Shown here piece by piece: positions 1 to 6,964 of a stretch of DNA of 11,773 nt (the first letter of the stretch is position 1; the number at the start of each line of letters is the position of its first letter). The notes below the pieces were generated by a model. That model ran no database searches. It had not been told where the DNA came from and saw only the letters and a program-made list of their open reading frames with translations. The DNA is from Robiginitomaculum sp. GTDB lineage: Bacteria > Pseudomonadota > Alphaproteobacteria > Caulobacterales > Maricaulaceae. The stretch covers positions 1 through 11,773 of the forward strand of contig JALWUB010000442.1 in assembly GCA_026993275.1 (NCBI GenBank). Direction: 5' to 3'. Position numbers and translations under genes: made by a program.

Positions 1-57
1 CGGCCACACGGGCACACGCATGGACCAGTTCCGCCTGAGTGTGCCCTGCCTTGCCAT
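1..57 (-). CDS. Possible N-terminal fragment of a minus-strand gene cut by the window edge
   Basis: On the minus strand an ATG at 57-55 opens a frame that stays open for 19 codons to the window edge (it begins MARQGTLRRNW). An AGGAGG purine run lies just upstream, but only 2 nt from the ATG, which is closer than usual. The peptide is too short to recognise. It could equally be chance, since high G+C DNA often leaves short frames open. I see no convincing promoter upstream on the minus strand between it and the tRNA promoter. Confidence 0.22.
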   Translation of the reverse strand, partial: MARQGTLRRNWSMRVPVWP

Positions 58-166
58 CGCCTCCTGCCCTGTCCCCACCGGAAATCCTGCGCCAAGCGTA
101 TCACCGGCGGCCCGGTTGAAAAGTGCTGACCCAGCCTTCCTACTGCCTGAACTGCCGCGGGTCCAC

Positions 167-195
167 TTGATTGGCGCCCTGGGCTCGGATATAAG
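167..195 (+). promoter_or_regulatory. Sigma-70 type promoter for tRNA-Pro
   Basis: A -35 box TTGATT (167-172) is followed after exactly 17 bp by a -10 box TATAAG (190-195). Transcription would start near 201-203, just ahead of the tRNA 5' end at 207. The match and spacing are good for a housekeeping promoter, and the position directly upstream of an isolated tRNA gene supports it. Confidence 0.7.
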
Positions 196-206
196 CCGCC
201 CTCCGT

Positions 207-283
207 CGGAGTATAGCTCAGCCTGGTAGAGCACCGTCTTCGGGAGGCGGGGGTCGCAAGTTCGAATCTTGCTACTCCGACCA
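207..283 (+). tRNA. tRNA-Pro (anticodon CGG), CCA encoded
   Basis: The 77-nt sequence folds as a cloverleaf. The 7-bp acceptor stem CGGAGTA (207-213) pairs perfectly with TACTCCG (273-279), followed by discriminator A280 and a genomically encoded CCA (281-283). The anticodon stem CCGTC/GGCGG encloses the loop TTCGGGA, giving anticodon CGG, which reads the proline codon CCG. The T arm carries the canonical TTCGAAT and the D arm carries AGCTCAG...GGTAGAGC. It appears to be a single transcription unit with its own promoter, convergent with the metallopeptidase gene that ends 58 bp downstream. I found no second copy of its 3' end in the window, so there is no sign of tRNA-targeted integration here. 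Confidence 0.97.
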
Positions 284-341
284 GTTATCCAGTCCCGTCA
301 GAATCCCCGCCTGCATGGCCGGGCCTGCGCCTCCTTACTTA

Positions 342-1493
342 CTACTGCACCAGGGCGCGGGCATAAGCGCGGAAATCCGCATCCAGAGCCTTCATGTCAC
401 CTGGCAAACCATAGTCCGTGCCATGCCGGGCAAACCATTCCCCGGCCGTCATGCCCTCCCCTGCCGCGCGGGCAAGGTGGCGGAAAATGCGCGGATTGCC
501 GCTCTTCTCCACCAGATAGTCGATAAATCCCCGCGTAAAGGCATAAAAGTCGTGCAGCGGCTGCAGCATCTTGTTTCCGGGTTCAAGCTTGAAAGCCACG
601 GTGGTCGTGCCGCCTTTTTTTACCTTGCCCCGAAGCTCTTTCAAGACCTGCATATGCCGGGTCGGGTGCTCCATCGAGAAATAATCCTGAAGCCTGTAAA
701 GGCGCCCATTTTTGACCATCTCCCTGAATGCCTTCCGCCGCCTGGCCGTCAACGCCGCATCCTCCATCATGATTGCAGCAGCTTCATCCAGCCAGTCCGG
801 CGCAGCAGAACCGTACCCCTCTCCAGAGGGTTTTCCAATGACCTCTTTCATGAACACGAGATGCCCGAGTTCATGACGCATGAGCTTGACCTGTATCTTT
901 CCCGTCATGGGCGAGGCCTTTTCAAGCTGTATTGAAGGCGGGCCACTCTTTACCCGTCCACTGCCCTTTTGCATGGCCCGGGCCTTGAGCAGGGCATCAA
1001 TCTCGGCGTCACTCTTCCTGACGCCAGCCTTCTCAAATTGTGCCTTGAGTTTGGAGCGCAAGGCTTGCGCAATGGCGTCCGGCTGTTTGTCTGCACCACT
1101 GGACAGCCGGTGGAATCGCCATGGAAACCGCCACATGACGCCATCAAAGCTTCTGTCCTTGACAGCCTGCTGGTAACGGTGGTCATAGATCAGGCCGCGC
1201 CTGAGCCTCTGGCCAAAATAGCGATAAAATTCCGCCGCGGCAGCACGCAACTCCCGCGCCGCCATGGCCGCGTCTTCGGGATTTTCCGTCAGGATCAGCC
1301 CCCATTCGGTATCATACAGATGGGCGCCTTTCAGAGCCGGATCATCCTGCCCCCTGAAATCAGGCAGTTCCGTTATTTCCCCGACAAAGGCATTGACCGG
1401 AAGGGGCTTTGACGCCGCATTGGCCTTTGCCTGCGCAGCACCGGCCAGCAGACAACAAAGCCCCGCAGACAGTGCACACTGCATGAAACGCAT
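342..1493 (-). CDS. Exported HEXXH zinc metallopeptidase-like protein (gluzincin type), family unassigned
   Basis: This 383-residue protein begins with a classic signal peptide (hydrophobic core about residues 7-19, likely cleavage after AQA near residue 22), so it should act in the periplasm or outside the cell. No lipobox is visible. A central HELGH motif at residues 207-211 supplies two likely zinc ligands and the catalytic glutamate. WLDEAAA at 234-240 places a third ligand candidate, E237, 26 residues after H211, as in gluzincins such as M1 and peptidase-MA-like proteins (WLNEGxA). A helix around 317-332 (YAFTRGFIDYLVEKSG) resembles the C-terminal helix seen in that group. The first 200 residues are charged and unrecognised. 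The start is supported by AAGGAGG at 1499-1505, 5 nt before the ATG. Zinc-peptidase character is inferred from motifs; substrate and family are unknown. Confidence 0.85.
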   Translation of the reverse strand: MRFMQCALSAGLCCLLAGAAQAKANAASKPLPVNAFVGEITELPDFRGQDDPALKGAHLYDTEWGLILTENPEDAAMAARELRAAAAEFYRYFGQRLRRGLIYDHRYQQAVKDRSFDGVMWRFPWRFHRLSSGADKQPDAIAQALRSKLKAQFEKAGVRKSDAEIDALLKARAMQKGSGRVKSGPPSIQLEKASPMTGKIQVKLMRHELGHLVFMKEVIGKPSGEGYGSAAPDWLDEAAAIMMEDAALTARRRKAFREMVKNGRLYRLQDYFSMEHPTRHMQVLKELRGKVKKGGTTTVAFKLEPGNKMLQPLHDFYAFTRGFIDYLVEKSGNPRIFRHLARAAGEGMTAGEWFARHGTDYGLPGDMKALDADFRAYARALVQ

Positions 1494-1498
1494 ACTCT

Positions 1499-1505
1499 CC
1501 TCCTT
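1499..1505 (-). promoter_or_regulatory. Strong Shine-Dalgarno of the metallopeptidase gene
   Basis: On the minus strand AAGGAGG lies 5 nt before the ATG at 1493. It fixes the start so that the protein begins exactly with its signal peptide. Confidence 0.75.
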
Positions 1506-1511
1506 GTGATG

Positions 1512-1838
1512 TGTGGATCATGAACATAGACAAGCCTTCATCTCTCTGGTAAGTAACATGCGTGTTATATGTTTTAATGATTTGTAATGCTGTTAACTAA
1601 TTGTCATCATTGTAATATTTATAAGCATTTCTTTATTATAATTTCGTATTTTTATATTATATAATTCTCATAGAATAAATCCTTATATCCATTCACTTTT
1701 ATAACATGATGCCTTCAACAGAAGACCTCTAGGCACGATTTGTGGCAAGAATACCGCACCTGAATGCGATTGCCCCGATAGCGCGCCGCTTTCAGTGCGT
1801 GTGCAAACGCCAGGGCGCCAATTTTCCAGAAAGACATA
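1512..1838. other. AT-rich divergent intergenic region
   Basis: This gene-free stretch separates the divergent metallopeptidase and sppA genes (423 bp start to start). By hand count, 1561-1680 has only 22 G or C in 120 bases (about 18%), against visibly G+C-rich flanking genes. From about 1740 to 1840 the composition returns to normal. The AT core contains several overlapping TATAAT-like words (for example 1637-1642 and 1660-1665), but none has a well-spaced -35 box that I trust. I find no tRNA, no convincing small gene and no long repeat in it. It may hold promoters, a binding platform for an AT-preferring nucleoid protein, or foreign DNA. Confidence 0.6.
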
Positions 1839-1866
1839 TTGTTTTTCGATAAATTCTTGTTATAGT
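1839..1866 (+). promoter_or_regulatory. Candidate sppA promoter
   Basis: TTGTTT (1839-1844) and TATAGT (1861-1866) are separated by 16 bp. The -10 box matches consensus at five of six positions; the -35 box is weaker. Transcription would begin near 1873, leaving a leader of about 45 nt before the sppA ATG. The frame upstream of that ATG is open from 1875, but a start there would sit almost on the transcription start. Confidence 0.42.
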
Positions 1867-1907
1867 CAGGGTCAATGGCATGGTGTAAGCCTGCCCTGCA
1901 TGCATTT

Positions 1908-1912
1908 GAGGT
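1908..1912 (+). promoter_or_regulatory. Shine-Dalgarno that sets the sppA start
   Basis: GAGGT at 1908-1912 sits 4 nt ahead of the ATG at 1917. It favours this start over the in-frame ATG at 1875. It also makes the protein begin directly with its membrane anchor. Confidence 0.65.
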
Positions 1913-1916
1913 AACG

Positions 1917-3716
1917 ATGAAACAGTTCTTTTTGACCATGGCCGGGGTGTTTGCGGCGTTTTTTGTGCTGATGATGATCCCGGTTGTTGCGCTGATTGCG
2001 CTGGGCCTGTTTGCGCAAGGCTCGCAAAAGGCCAGCGCCGCCATTGCGGCCGGCAAGGCCAGGCACATTGTCTTGCGGGTGGACCTGCGCGAACCCATGC
2101 TGGACCAGAACCAGCGCAGCTTTCTGGGCAGCGCCCGGCCATCGCTGGTGGGCCTGGTGGAAACCCTGCAGCGGGCCGAAAGGGACAAGCGCGTCAAGGG
2201 CCTGTTCATCCGCGCCAACCCGTCGGGCCTGCCACCGGCCCAGGCCGAGGCAATCCGCCGCGCCCTGAAGCGCTTTCGCAAAAGCGGCCGGTTTGTCATC
2301 GCCCATGCCCAGGGCTTTGAAGGCACCTCAGTGACCTCCTACCTGGCGGTCAGCGCCGCCGATGACATCTGGCTGCAAAAGGCATCGGGCTTTGCCGCAT
2401 CCGGCGTCGGCAGCGAGGTCGAGTTTTTCGGCGGCGTGCTGGAAAAGATTCACGCCAAGCCCGAGTTTGAGCAATTCTATGAATACAAGACGGCCGCCAA
2501 CACCTTCACCCGGAAAACCTTTACGCCTGCGCACCGCGAAAGCGTCATGTCCTATCTGGGCTCGATCTATGAGTCGGCCCTGAGCGAGATCAGCGCCGAC
2601 CGGGGCAAGGACAAGGCGGCCATGCGGCGCCTTATCGAAGGCGGTCCCTACAGCGCCGAAAAGGCAAAGGAACTGGGCCTTGCCGATCATCTCGGCCAAG
2701 TCGTCGAGGCGCGCGAGGCGGCGCTGAAAAAGGCGGGCAAGGGCACTCTGGTCGAGCTGCTTGACTATGCCCGGCAAAAACCGCGCCTGAAGACCTTTTC
2801 CGGCAAGCACCCGGTGATTGCCCTGATCGAGGGCCAGGGCGAGATCACGACGGGCGAAAACCAGGACAACCCGTTCAGCAGCACCATCACCATCGCCTCG
2901 GACACCATGGCCAGGACCATTCTCGATGCGGCCAGGAACAAGGCCGTCAAGGCCATCGTGCTGCGCATTGATTCGCCAGGCGGCTCCGCCATCGCCTCCG
3001 ACCAGATCTGGTATGCGGTGGAGCGCGCCAAGAAGGCAGGCAAGCCGGTGGTGGTCAGCATGGGCCAGCTGGCCGCTTCGGGCGGCTATTACATTTCTGC
3101 AGGCGCCGACTACATCTTTGCCGAGCCAACCACACTGACCGGCTCCATCGGCGTGCTGGGCGGCAAGATCGTGCTCGACCAGACCTTCAACATGGTGGGC
3201 TACAATGTCGAGCCGGTCGCCGTGGGCGGCCCCTACACCCTGGCTTATTCGAGCGTGCAGAGCTTTACGCCGGAACAGCGCCAGGCGTTTCACGGCGCCA
3301 TGGCGCGCACCTATGCGGACTTCACATCCATTGTCGCCAAGGGACGCAAGCTGCCGCTCGAAAAGGTCCTGAAAATCGCCAGGGGCCGGGTCTGGACCGG
3401 GGCCCAGGCCAAAAAGATCGGGCTGGTGGACGGGTTTGGCGGCCTGCGCGATGCCATTCTCAAGGCGCGCGAACTGGCAGGCATTGCCAAGGATGCGCGC
3501 GTCGATGTGCGCCGTTTTCCGGCGCCGGAGCTGCCATTCCGGCAATTGCAGCGCCTGTTCGGCGTCTCCTCCGACTCGGCCAGGGCCCTGGCCGCTTTCA
3601 CCGCCCTGGCCCAGTCACCGCAAATGCAGACCTTGCTCAAATCGGTGAAACTGACGCAGCAAAAGCCCCTGGCGCTGAAAGCCCCTGTCCCGGCCTTCGC
3701 TGGCCAGGACCAATAG
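1917..3716 (+). CDS. sppA: Signal peptide peptidase SppA, 67K type
   Basis: SppA is an inner-membrane serine protease of peptidase family S49 that degrades signal peptides left after protein export. The 599-residue product has one N-terminal membrane anchor (about residues 7-33), then two tandem S49 domains, the arrangement and length of the E. coli-type 67K enzyme rather than the short 36K type. The catalytic pair is visible: K191 in YEYKTAAN of the first domain, equivalent to E. coli K209, and S388 in LAASGGYY of the second, equivalent to S409. Other hallmarks are RIDSPGGS (350-357) and TGSIGV (408-413), followed by the RVWTGAQAKKIGLVD stretch (491-505). The gene appears monocistronic, divergent from the metallopeptidase and convergent with holC. 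The start at 1917 is chosen for its GAGGT and for the anchor position. I see no truncation or missing active-site residue. Confidence 0.96.
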   Translation: MKQFFLTMAGVFAAFFVLMMIPVVALIALGLFAQGSQKASAAIAAGKARHIVLRVDLREPMLDQNQRSFLGSARPSLVGLVETLQRAERDKRVKGLFIRANPSGLPPAQAEAIRRALKRFRKSGRFVIAHAQGFEGTSVTSYLAVSAADDIWLQKASGFAASGVGSEVEFFGGVLEKIHAKPEFEQFYEYKTAANTFTRKTFTPAHRESVMSYLGSIYESALSEISADRGKDKAAMRRLIEGGPYSAEKAKELGLADHLGQVVEAREAALKKAGKGTLVELLDYARQKPRLKTFSGKHPVIALIEGQGEITTGENQDNPFSSTITIASDTMARTILDAARNKAVKAIVLRIDSPGGSAIASDQIWYAVERAKKAGKPVVVSMGQLAASGGYYISAGADYIFAEPTTLTGSIGVLGGKIVLDQTFNMVGYNVEPVAVGGPYTLAYSSVQSFTPEQRQAFHGAMARTYADFTSIVAKGRKLPLEKVLKIARGRVWTGAQAKKIGLVDGFGGLRDAILKARELAGIAKDARVDVRRFPAPELPFRQLQRLFGVSSDSARALAAFTALAQSPQMQTLLKSVKLTQQKPLALKAPVPAFAGQDQ

Positions 3717-3735
3717 GGAACGTGCTATTCCTGCC
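3702..3735. terminator. Possible bidirectional hairpin spanning the sppA and holC stop codons
   Basis: AATAG (3712-3716, containing the sppA stop) can pair with CTATT (3725-3729, containing the holC stop read on the other strand), with an 8-nt loop. CAGG (3705-3708) and CCTG (3730-3733) extend the stem across a 3-nt bulge. There is no T tract on either side, so classical intrinsic termination is not assured. Convergent genes this close need some way to end transcription, which makes the structure plausible. Confidence 0.28.
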
Positions 3736-4180
3736 GGCTCCAGCGCCCGTGATCGTCCTGGCGCCAGTAGGAACAGGCCGTGCCTGACTGGCGCAGGCTC
3801 TTCCAGCGTTCACGGGCCACGGCCAGAGCGCCGGTGTCGGCATCGTCAAACATGGTGATGCAGCGCTGCACGCCTTCCAGCGCCGGAGCCTGCGCCCCGT
3901 GCAGCAAGATCACGGCGCTGGCCTGGTTTTCATTCTCCGCGGCGCTGGTCAGCAGCACTGGCTGCGCCCCGGCGCGCGGCTCGGAGCTCAGGCCATGGGG
4001 CAGGAAGCTGTCCGGTCTGTAGGTCCACAAGACCTGGTCCAGCGCCGCCAGCGCATCCGGGTCGGGCGAGCGCACCAGCGCCCGCCAGCCCCGCTCCAGC
4101 ACCTTTTCCAGCAAAGGCGGCAAGGCACCCAGCACCGTGCCACGGCCAAGATGGTAGAACCAGTGTTCGGTTGCGCCCAA
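3725..4180 (-). CDS. holC: DNA polymerase III chi subunit
   Basis: HolC is the clamp-loader accessory subunit of the replicative polymerase that binds SSB and links the complex to single-stranded DNA. The 151-residue protein matches the family in length and landmarks: the N-terminal WFYHL strand (residues 7-11), LWTYRPDSFLPHGL (51-64), equivalent to LW...SFVPHNL in E. coli chi, and the late ARERWKSLRQSG helix (122-133). The start is a TTG at 4180, the first possible initiator after the pepA stop, which lies 6 nt upstream in the same frame. GAGGA (4191-4195) sits 10 nt before it, inside the pepA end. This position implies translation coupled to pepA. The pepA-holC pair also exists in E. coli. 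No ATG lies near the N-terminus, so the TTG is reasonably secure. Confidence 0.92.
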   Translation of the reverse strand: MGATEHWFYHLGRGTVLGALPPLLEKVLERGWRALVRSPDPDALAALDQVLWTYRPDSFLPHGLSSEPRAGAQPVLLTSAAENENQASAVILLHGAQAPALEGVQRCITMFDDADTGALAVARERWKSLRQSGTACSYWRQDDHGRWSRQE

Positions 4181-4186
4181 TCGACC

Positions 4187-5659
4187 CTAGTCCTCGCAGG
4201 TTCTGGCAACAAAATTGTCCACCAGGCGCACGCCGAAGCCTGTGGCCCAGACCGGCTCGCGCGCATCGTCCGACTTGTCCTTCCAGGCCGTGCCGGCAAT
4301 GTCGATATGCGCCCAGGGGGTGTCGCCGACAAAACGGTGCAGGAATTGCGCCGCGGTGATGGAGCCCGCGGCACGGCCGCCAATGTTCTTCATGTCGGCA
4401 TATTTGCTGTCGATCAGCTTGTCATAGCCCGGGCCGATGGGCAGCCGCCAGACGGTTTCGCCCGAGGCCTTGCCCGCGGCCAGCAGCGCATTGGCCAGCG
4501 CGTCGTCATTGCTGAACAGGCCGGCATTCTCATGGCCAAGCGCGATGATGATGGCGCCTGTCAGGGTGGCAAAATCGATGATCTGGCGCGGTTTGAACCG
4601 CAGGCCATACCACAGCGCATCGACCAGCACCAGGCGGCCTTCGGCATCGGTGTTCTGAATCTCGATGGTCTGGCCATCGGCCGAGGTGACAATGTCGCCG
4701 GGCCGGGTCGCCGCCGCATCGGGCATGTTTTCGACAAGGCCGATAATGCCAATGACATTGGCTTTCGCCTTGCGCCCGGCCAGCGCCCGCATGGCGCCGG
4801 TGACGGCGGCAGCGCCGCCCATGTCGCCCTTCATGTCCCACATGCCGGCGCCGGGCTTGAGCGAGATGCCGCCGGTGTCAAAACAGACGCCCTTGCCGAC
4901 CAGCACCAGCGGCGGCGCCTTGGGATCATCCGCGCCCATCCAGGACATCACCGCCAGCCGGGAGCCAAAATTGGACCCGTTGCCCACGCTGAGCAGGGCA
5001 TTCATGCCCAGCTTCTGCATGGCCTTTTCGTCCAGGACCTGCACATCAACGCCATACTCGCCAAGCTGTTGCGCGCGCCGGGCGAATTCTTCCGGATGCA
5101 GCACATTGGCGGGCTCGCTGACCAGATCGCGCGCCAGCGTGACGCCATCGGCCTCGGCGGCAAGCGGCGCATAGGCGCTGCGGGCGGCCTTGAGATCATC
5201 GCAGAGCACCGTGATGGCGCCAATGGACGGCTTTTTGTCATCGCTCAGCTTGGTGCGGTATTTGTCAAAGCGATAGGCGGCAAGGCGGGCGCCAAAGGCA
5301 GCGCGCGCGGCAGCCACGGCGTCCAGAGCGCGCATGTCAAACATCAGGGTCTTGGCCCCGGAGCACAACACCGCCTTCATGGCCTGCGCCCCGAAGGCCT
5401 CCCACGACAGCGCATCGGCGGCATCGCGCTTGCCCGCACCGGCAAGCAGAACCAGATCGGCCTCCGTTCCGGCCGGGGCCGGAATATCCAGCATCTGGCC
5501 GGATTTGCCTTGAAATCTGGATGTCTTTTCCGCGCGGCTGATGGCGCCATCCGTGGCCTGGTCGAGGGCATCGGCGCCCTTGCTGTGGCGCAGGCCCTCA
5601 AAGACCGCAACGGCGACGGCGCCTTCGGGCCTGGCGGATTCGGCAAATGAAACCTTCAT
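4187..5659 (-). CDS. pepA: Cytosol (leucyl) aminopeptidase, M17 family
   Basis: PepA is a hexameric cytoplasmic two-metal aminopeptidase that removes N-terminal residues, especially leucine, during peptide turnover; in E. coli it also binds DNA in Xer recombination and carAB control. The 490-residue product has the variable N-terminal domain (about 1-160) and the catalytic domain. Metal ligands are all visible: K256 and D261 in GKGVCFDTGG, D279 in MKGDMGG, and D338 and E340 in the signature NTDAEGRL. Catalytic K268 (SLKP) and R342 are also present. The frame is open a further 32 codons upstream, but the ATG at 5659 has AGAGGA at 5665-5670, 5 nt away, and gives the family-like N-terminus MKVSFAE. 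The gene heads an operon with holC and is divergent from lptF across 189 bp, as in E. coli. Confidence 0.96.
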   Translation of the reverse strand: MKVSFAESARPEGAVAVAVFEGLRHSKGADALDQATDGAISRAEKTSRFQGKSGQMLDIPAPAGTEADLVLLAGAGKRDAADALSWEAFGAQAMKAVLCSGAKTLMFDMRALDAVAAARAAFGARLAAYRFDKYRTKLSDDKKPSIGAITVLCDDLKAARSAYAPLAAEADGVTLARDLVSEPANVLHPEEFARRAQQLGEYGVDVQVLDEKAMQKLGMNALLSVGNGSNFGSRLAVMSWMGADDPKAPPLVLVGKGVCFDTGGISLKPGAGMWDMKGDMGGAAAVTGAMRALAGRKAKANVIGIIGLVENMPDAAATRPGDIVTSADGQTIEIQNTDAEGRLVLVDALWYGLRFKPRQIIDFATLTGAIIIALGHENAGLFSNDDALANALLAAGKASGETVWRLPIGPGYDKLIDSKYADMKNIGGRAAGSITAAQFLHRFVGDTPWAHIDIAGTAWKDKSDDAREPVWATGFGVRLVDNFVARTCED

Positions 5660-5742
5660 GGCTTTCCTCTTGTATGTCTCTTGCACTTGTCCGGGCAAAC
5701 CTACGACGTTCACACGCAAAGGCAAGCAAGGCCCTGCACGTC

Positions 5743-5771
5743 TTGTTTTCGCCACAGCCTCGCCATATCAG
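5743..5771 (+). promoter_or_regulatory. Weak candidate promoter for the lpt operon
   Basis: TTGTTT (5743-5748), 17 bp, then TATCAG (5766-5771) is the best sigma-70-like pair I find upstream of lptF. Both boxes are imperfect (3/6 and 4/6). The spacing and the location about 80 bp before the lptF ATG are reasonable. The pepA promoter must lie in the same 189-bp divergent region; the minus strand shows no clear candidate. Confidence 0.25.
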
Positions 5772-5848
5772 CAAGAATGGTGCATGAGACTGCTGCACAG
5801 GCGCGCCCCCAAAGCTATTGTTGCGCCAGGGAGCTTCCGAATCGGCGA

Positions 5849-6964
5849 ATGCAGACACTGCAAGGATATTTTCTCCGCGAGACCCTTCGTCCGCTCTTGC
5901 TTGCCATTCTGGTGCTGGGCGCGCTGGCGCTGTTGACCCAGAGCCTGACGGCGCTCGACCTGGTGGTCAATGACCGCGCCAGTCTTGCCGCCTATCTGAA
6001 GATCACCCTGCTGGCGCTGCCGCAACTGCTCTCCATCATCCTGCCCTTTGCCGTGTTTATCGCCGTGGCCTATGCGGTGTCGCGGCTGCATACCGACAAT
6101 GAGGTGATGGTGGCCTTTGCCGGGGGCATGACAAGATGGGCCGTCATAGACCCGGTGGTGCGCATTGCCTGCCTTGCCGCGCTGGTCAATCTGGCGATTG
6201 GCGTGTGGGCACAGCCCTATGCCTACAAGGCCATGCGCAAGGCCATTTATGACGTGCGCTCGAACCTGGCGGCCGCGCTGATTCGCCCCGGCGCGTTTTC
6301 CACCCCGGCCCTGAACCTCACCTTTTTCGCCCGCGATGTGAAAAACGGCGTGCTGGATGACGTCATGATCTATGACGGCCGCAATGCGCAAAAGCCGGTG
6401 ACCTATTTCGCCAGGTCCGGCACCTTCATAGATACAGGCAGCAATCCGGCGCTGTTGCTGAGCAATGCCACACGGCAGAACGTGACCCCGGAGGGTGAAC
6501 TGGAAGTGCTGCAATTCAGCCGCACCAGCGTGCCCCTGCGCGGCGTCATCGAACCGCAGGGCGCGCTGTTCTACAAGCCGTCCGACCGCTTTCTGGGAGA
6601 GTTGTTCCACCCCGATCCGGCAAATTTCTGGGATCAGCAGCATGCTGGCGCGCTCAGGGCGGAAGGCCATTTCCGCCTGTCCCTGCCGCTCTATGACATT
6701 GCCTTTGCCCTGCTGGCGCTCGCGGCCCTGCTGGGCGGGGAATACAGCCGCATGGGCTATGCCCGCAGAGTGCTGGCCGCCGGGGTGCTGGCACTGCTGG
6801 TGCGCCTTGCGGGGTTCGCGGCCGCGGCGCAGGCGGCGGATCAGCCAGCCTGGAACGCTGTACAATATGGCCTGCCGCTTGGCGTCGCCGCCCTGTCCCT
6901 GTGGCTGATTTTGCACCCGCGCCGCCCGGGCAGGGCCATGCAGGCCGCGGTGACTGCATCATGA
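5849..6964 (+). CDS. lptF: Lipopolysaccharide export system permease LptF
   Basis: LptF pairs with LptG and the LptB ATPase in the inner-membrane transporter that extracts lipopolysaccharide and passes it to LptC/LptA. The 371-residue protein has the family layout: three N-terminal membrane helices (about 12-36, 49-79 and 98-119), a periplasmic beta-jellyroll (about 125-270), and three C-terminal helices (about 277-297, 306-328 and 340-356). The cytoplasmic segment around 85-95 (EVMVAFAGGMT) corresponds to the coupling helix that contacts LptB. The ATG at 5849 is chosen because it gives the usual short N-terminus (MQTLQGYFLRETLRP) before helix 1. The frame is open upstream to 5681, but that part is unlike LptF. 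The ribosome site is poor: GGGAG lies 15 nt away. The gene overlaps lptG by 4 bp. Confidence 0.93.
   Translation: MQTLQGYFLRETLRPLLLAILVLGALALLTQSLTALDLVVNDRASLAAYLKITLLALPQLLSIILPFAVFIAVAYAVSRLHTDNEVMVAFAGGMTRWAVIDPVVRIACLAALVNLAIGVWAQPYAYKAMRKAIYDVRSNLAAALIRPGAFSTPALNLTFFARDVKNGVLDDVMIYDGRNAQKPVTYFARSGTFIDTGSNPALLLSNATRQNVTPEGELEVLQFSRTSVPLRGVIEPQGALFYKPSDRFLGELFHPDPANFWDQQHAGALRAEGHFRLSLPLYDIAFALLALAALLGGEYSRMGYARRVLAAGVLALLVRLAGFAAAAQAADQPAWNAVQYGLPLGVAALSLWLILHPRRPGRAMQAAVTAS

Noticed and set aside
311..330. Terminator between tRNA-Pro and the metallopeptidase gene
   Set aside because: A 6-bp bulged stem (313-328) with a 3-nt loop can be drawn, but it is short and no T tract follows on either strand.
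1637..1665. Multiple TATAAT-like boxes in the AT-rich region as promoters
   Set aside because: Such words are unavoidable in DNA this AT rich, and none has a properly spaced -35 box.
207..1740. Genomic island integrated at the tRNA-Pro gene
   Set aside because: The setting (tRNA, orphan gene, AT-rich DNA) is suggestive, but I see no integrase and no repeated tRNA 3' end in the window.
1744..1774. Nested short inverted repeats (GGCAA/TTGCC and CGCA/TGCG) upstream of sppA
   Set aside because: The arms are short with uneven internal loops and no match to a known riboswitch or operator.
2328..3545. Long minus-strand frame opposite sppA (405 codons)
   Set aside because: It is a G+C-driven antisense shadow of sppA, which has complete S49 catalytic residues; the antisense product resembles nothing.
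3899..5650. Long plus-strand frame opposite holC and pepA (583 codons)
   Set aside because: It covers the complement of two well-recognised genes and shows no family motifs of its own.
5780..5798. GTGCA/TGCAC inverted repeat in the lptF-pepA region as an operator
   Set aside because: The 5-bp arms with a 9-nt spacer are expected by chance, and the repeat is not placed clearly over a promoter.
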